Of a stretch of 49,697 nucleotides of DNA, positions 47,239 to 49,697 are shown piece by piece. The notes beneath the pieces are model-generated. The model saw only the letters and a program-made list of their open reading frames with translations, did not search any database and had not been told where the DNA came from. Where the stretch lies: the NCBI GenBank assembly GCA_050942745.1, contig JBMNNX010000011.1, positions 1 to 49,697 of the forward strand, given 5' to 3'. The position numbers and the translations under genes are program-made. The stretch's first letter is position 1, and the number at the start of each line of letters is the position of its first letter. This DNA comes from UBA10939 sp050942745. Its GTDB lineage: Bacteria; Myxococcota; Myxococcia; Myxococcales; UBA5297.

Positions 47239-47274
47239 TCGTGTCTGCGGTGCCGGGTCACCGAGGTGCGCATT

Positions 47275-48162
47275 ATGTCGCGGTCGGTCTTTCTCTTTCT
47301 CGCCGCGGGCATCGCGGCCGCGAGCCAGTCCGGCAACATCATCCGGCTCGCCGAGGCGAGCCCGCTCGCCATCGCTGCGTGGCGCCTCGTCATCGCCTCC
47401 GCGCTGCTCGCGCCGCTGGCTGGTGGCCGCCTGCGCCAGTTGCGCGGTCTGTCCCGCCGTGACACCGGGTTGCTCGTCCTCGCCGGCCTCTCGCTGACCG
47501 CGCACTTCGTCGCCTGGATAGCCGCGGTCCAGCACACCACCGTGGCGAACGCGGCCATCTTCTTCGCCATCAACCCGGTGATCACCGCGCTGGCCTCCAA
47601 CCTCGTCTTCGGCGAGAGGCTCACCCCGCGGCTGCTGGTGTCGATTGCGCTGGGGCTTTTCGGCGTCGTCGCCATCGGCGTGAGCGACTTCAGCCTGGAC
47701 CGCTCGCATCTGAAGGGCGACCTTCTCGCCGTGCTCTCGTCGGTGCTCTTCACCGCGTACTTTCTGCTCGGCAAGAGGCTGCGGGGCACGCTCGACAACG
47801 GGGTCTACGTCACCGCGCTCTACGGCGTTGCCGGGGTCGCGGGCTTCGGTGCGCTCTTCGCGACCGGGGTGCCGGCGGCCGGCTATTCGCCGATCACCTG
47901 GCTTGCCTTCCTGCTCATGGCCCTGGTTCCGACGATGGTGGGGCACAGCGCGATGAACTACGCGCTCAAGTACATCGGCGCCGCGCGCATCGCGGTCTTC
48001 ACGCTCGCCGAGCCGCTGCTCGCAGGGCTCGTCGCCTTCTTCGCGTGGGGGGAGCCGGTGCGCCCGACGACGATGCTCGGGTACCTACTCATCTGCGTGT
48101 CGGTGGTCGTGCTCGTGCGAGAAAGGCAGGCCGAGGCGGTAGAGGAGGCGGCGCGAGGGTGA
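47275..48162 (+). CDS. EamA/DMT-family inner-membrane transporter
   Basis: Protein of 295 residues with about ten hydrophobic segments arranged as two EamA repeats (SVFLFLAAGIAAASQSGNII; AAWRLVIASALLAPLAGG; TTVANAAIFFAINPVITALA; LLAVLSSVLFTAYFLLGK; AARIAVFTLAEPLLAGLVAF; GYLLICVSVVVLVRER). The conserved AEP-like motif in the last helices (TLAEPLLAG) is typical. It is a metabolite or drug exporter of unknown substrate. The ATG at 47275 is preferred because GAGG sits 8 bases upstream; a GTG at 47266 is an alternative. Confidence 0.9.
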   Translation: MSRSVFLFLAAGIAAASQSGNIIRLAEASPLAIAAWRLVIASALLAPLAGGRLRQLRGLSRRDTGLLVLAGLSLTAHFVAWIAAVQHTTVANAAIFFAINPVITALASNLVFGERLTPRLLVSIALGLFGVVAIGVSDFSLDRSHLKGDLLAVLSSVLFTAYFLLGKRLRGTLDNGVYVTALYGVAGVAGFGALFATGVPAAGYSPITWLAFLLMALVPTMVGHSAMNYALKYIGAARIAVFTLAEPLLAGLVAFFAWGEPVRPTTMLGYLLICVSVVVLVRERQAEAVEEAARG

Positions 48163-48320
48163 GGGGGCTCGCACGCGGGCAAGGGGCGCCGGGGTGGTAG
48201 GCTGCGCGTGAGGCGCGTGAGCCGGTAGAAGCGCGAAAGCCAGGCTTTGGAGGACTGAGCGAACTCGATAAGAAGATTGTCGAGCGCGTCTCCTACGAGG
48301 GGCTCCCGGAGCACAAGCGA

Positions 48321-48662
48321 TTGCCAAATCCGATGTGCAAGCCGCACTACCGCTCGGACGCCTCCGACTGCGATGCCGTCGCCCCCGGGGTGAGCCGCGA
48401 CCCCGAGAAGCTGCTCCGTTGGTTGCGTGAAGCCATCCGCCGCGGGCAGATCGACCGTGTTTTCGAGGGCGACTTTCCAAGAAAGGCCTGGGCGCGCGTC
48501 GAGGCTGCCGGAGGCGAGGCGCTGCTCGAGTTTCGGCTCACCAATCGTGCTGCCGGCTCCTACAAGGGCTACTTTGTCGAGATGAACGACTTCGTTGGCA
48601 AGGCTGCCTGGGTGGCGGAGAAGTTCCAGGTTGGAGGGCAGTGGAGCGAGGTCTTGCCGTGA
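48321..48662 (+). CDS. small protein of unknown function, possible toxin-type domain
   Basis: The shown start is a TTG (113 residues), but the frame is open and protein-like back to 48201, e.g. LSELDKKIVERVSYEGLPEH, with no ATG or GTG; GGAGG at 48249-48253 has no start codon at proper distance. The core WARVEAAGGEALLEFRLTNR, then AAGSYKGYFVEMND, has an RLTN...YKGY pattern that I recall from small cassette-like ORFs; no family name is certain. A possible orphan C-terminal cassette or 5'-truncated gene. The stop overlaps the next gene's GTG start (GTGA), so the two are translationally coupled. Confidence 0.5.
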   Translation: MPNPMCKPHYRSDASDCDAVAPGVSRDPEKLLRWLREAIRRGQIDRVFEGDFPRKAWARVEAAGGEALLEFRLTNRAAGSYKGYFVEMNDFVGKAAWVAEKFQVGGQWSEVLP

Positions 48663-49606
48663 CGCTTGCCACCCAAGCGGAATGGCTCGAAGCGCCGTGG
48701 ATCACCGACCCGGCAGAAGCCAGGACTTGGGCTCGGCTAGAGGTACGGGTCGGGGATGTGCTGGTCAGCGAGCTTCTCGACACCCGCGCTCGCAGCGTTC
48801 GCAATGGTCCATATTGCTGCGCGCTGCCCATTGCCGAGTGGATTGCCGACTGCTGGCCGCGGCTCGTCGGTGAGCGGCGAGTGCCGGCCAAGGGGGGCGA
48901 CGAGTGGAGGGAATGGCAGGGCTTCCACTCCTTGCGAGCAGCGCGGCAGAGAGGGGCACTCCCCGACCTGTGGTTCCGGCGCTTTGACGACGAGTCGTTC
49001 GAGCTTCGGGTCGAAGCTGACGGGCCGGATCTGGCGCCCGGCATATCGGTCCGGTTCCTGACCTCGTATTGCGCGAGGGTGGCCAAGCCCGACGTCGAGC
49101 GAGCGCTGGCTTCCTTTGTGGAAGGCGTTCTTAGCAGGCTCGAGGACTTCGACGATCCTCGGGTAGACCGGCTGCGCGACCGCTGGAGCACCGCTAGCTC
49201 GCACGTGGCGCGCGTCGCCGGCCGGCTCGGAGTAGATGACGAAACCCTCGACTCCGACGGCCGGCAAGCGCTCGAGTCCCTCGCTACAGACCCGCACCGT
49301 GAAGCTCTCCTGGCTATCGCCGAGGCCGCCAGCGGTAGCTGGCAATCGCGCCTTCAGCAGGCGCGGCTGGCTTCGGGCGAGCTCCCGCCTGCCCCTCCGA
49401 TCAGCCAGCAATGGGCAGACCTCGAACGTGAGCTCAGGTCCGACCGGCGCGAGAGACCTTGGCATACAGGCTGGCTGGCGGCTGGCCACCTGCGAGCAGT
49501 CCTGGGAATGGCGAGGGATGAGAGTCCCGCGCCCTGTTTCGAGCAATGGCTCGAACAGCGGGACGTGTCAACGACTTTGAGACACAGACCAGGTGGATTT
49601 TACTGA
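48659..49606 (+). CDS. unknown protein, N-terminal region of an ImmA/IrrE-type regulator, probably truncated
   Basis: Protein of 315 residues from the GTG at 48659, which overlaps the upstream stop by four bases. It starts VTLATQAEWLEAPWITDPAE and contains RLEVRVGDVLVSELLDTRAR, YCCALPIAEWIADCWPRLVG and, later, PWHTGWLAAGHLRAVLGM. In the proteins this plan reminds me of, a Zn-peptidase IrrE/ImmA domain (HExxH) comes next, but here the frame stops at 49606 before any such motif. It also collides by seven bases with an opposing gene. Family recall is tentative; what is seen is a helical protein without catalytic signature. Confidence 0.5.
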   Translation: MTLATQAEWLEAPWITDPAEARTWARLEVRVGDVLVSELLDTRARSVRNGPYCCALPIAEWIADCWPRLVGERRVPAKGGDEWREWQGFHSLRAARQRGALPDLWFRRFDDESFELRVEADGPDLAPGISVRFLTSYCARVAKPDVERALASFVEGVLSRLEDFDDPRVDRLRDRWSTASSHVARVAGRLGVDDETLDSDGRQALESLATDPHREALLAIAEAASGSWQSRLQQARLASGELPPAPPISQQWADLERELRSDRRERPWHTGWLAAGHLRAVLGMARDESPAPCFEQWLEQRDVSTTLRHRPGGFY

Positions 49607-49697
49607 GCAGCGCTCTCCTTCTCGGCAGAGTGTTCCTTGGGCGGGTTGATCCAGACGGCGGGAGGCAAGGCGGGAGGCACAGGCGGGCGTCGGACGA
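49600..49697 (-). CDS. C-terminal tail of a gene running off the right edge
   Basis: On the minus strand the frame from the edge reads VRRPPVPPALPPAVWINPPK, EHSAEKESAAQ, then TAA at 49600-49602. Pro-rich but with a protein-like WINPPKEHS end. The frame is open to the edge. It overlaps the end of the plus-strand gene by seven bases, tail to tail. Function unknown; could be a chance frame. Confidence 0.35.
   Translation of the reverse strand, partial: VRRPPVPPALPPAVWINPPKEHSAEKESAAQ

Overview
The window is GC-rich DNA of a Gram-negative bacterium: it carries lpxC for lipid A synthesis, lipoproteins and beta-barrel-like envelope proteins. The mix of a five-PAS hybrid histidine kinase, HD-GYP and PilZ proteins, DUF1844, DUF3943, DUF4870, dodecin and several lineage-restricted small proteins suggests a deltaproteobacterial / Myxococcota-like chromosome (inference from gene content and base composition only). 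No rRNA or tRNA gene was recognised.

Layout. 1-4.7 kb: start of an off-edge gene, a DUF3943 envelope protein, an Rpn-family (PD-(D/E)XK, YhgA-like) nuclease gene followed by two extra decayed copies of its C-terminal segment, and a methyltransferase. 4.9-9.7 kb: a hybrid sensor kinase, a truncated kinase remnant cut off exactly at a five-repeat type I-E-like CRISPR mini-array without cas genes, and a decayed winged-helix regulator filled with a G-rich minisatellite. 9.8-15.8 kb: a secreted protein, two CpaB-like genes and a VIT-VWA-DUF2135 protein; the last three all carry frameshifts, and a hairpin with stops in all six frames separates the second cpaB from the VIT gene. 15.8-34.7 kb is mostly intact housekeeping and signalling: PilZ, a galK-galT-phosphoesterase operon, lpxC, DUF1844, HtrA protease, dodecin, methyltransferase, radical SAM protein, response regulator, flavodoxin, PAP2 phosphatase and an HD-GYP phosphodiesterase. 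34.9-36.3 kb: a second Rpn locus, again with an extra freestanding C-terminal copy, here intact. 36.5-49.7 kb: mfd, a solitary Phd-type antitoxin, a 21-bp minisatellite, a DTW-domain enzyme, alr, DUF4870, a THUMP-type RNA methyltransferase, a POT-like transporter, an EamA transporter, and an unrecognised two-gene unit whose second gene looks truncated.

Most interesting signal. Both Rpn genes, which differ strongly in sequence, have a Shine-Dalgarno plus start codon inside the gene at the same place (before an xVSKAA motif). In both loci this internal ORF is also duplicated in tandem downstream, each duplicate keeping its own ribosome binding site. Known E. coli Rpn nucleases are held in check by a small protein made from an internal start, so these copies look like freestanding extra antitoxins. 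In the second locus the full-length protein has lost the catalytic Glu (Ala at residue 78) while the freestanding small ORF stays intact and differs mainly in its count of a 4-residue repeat. This is inference from sequence layout and needs experimental proof.
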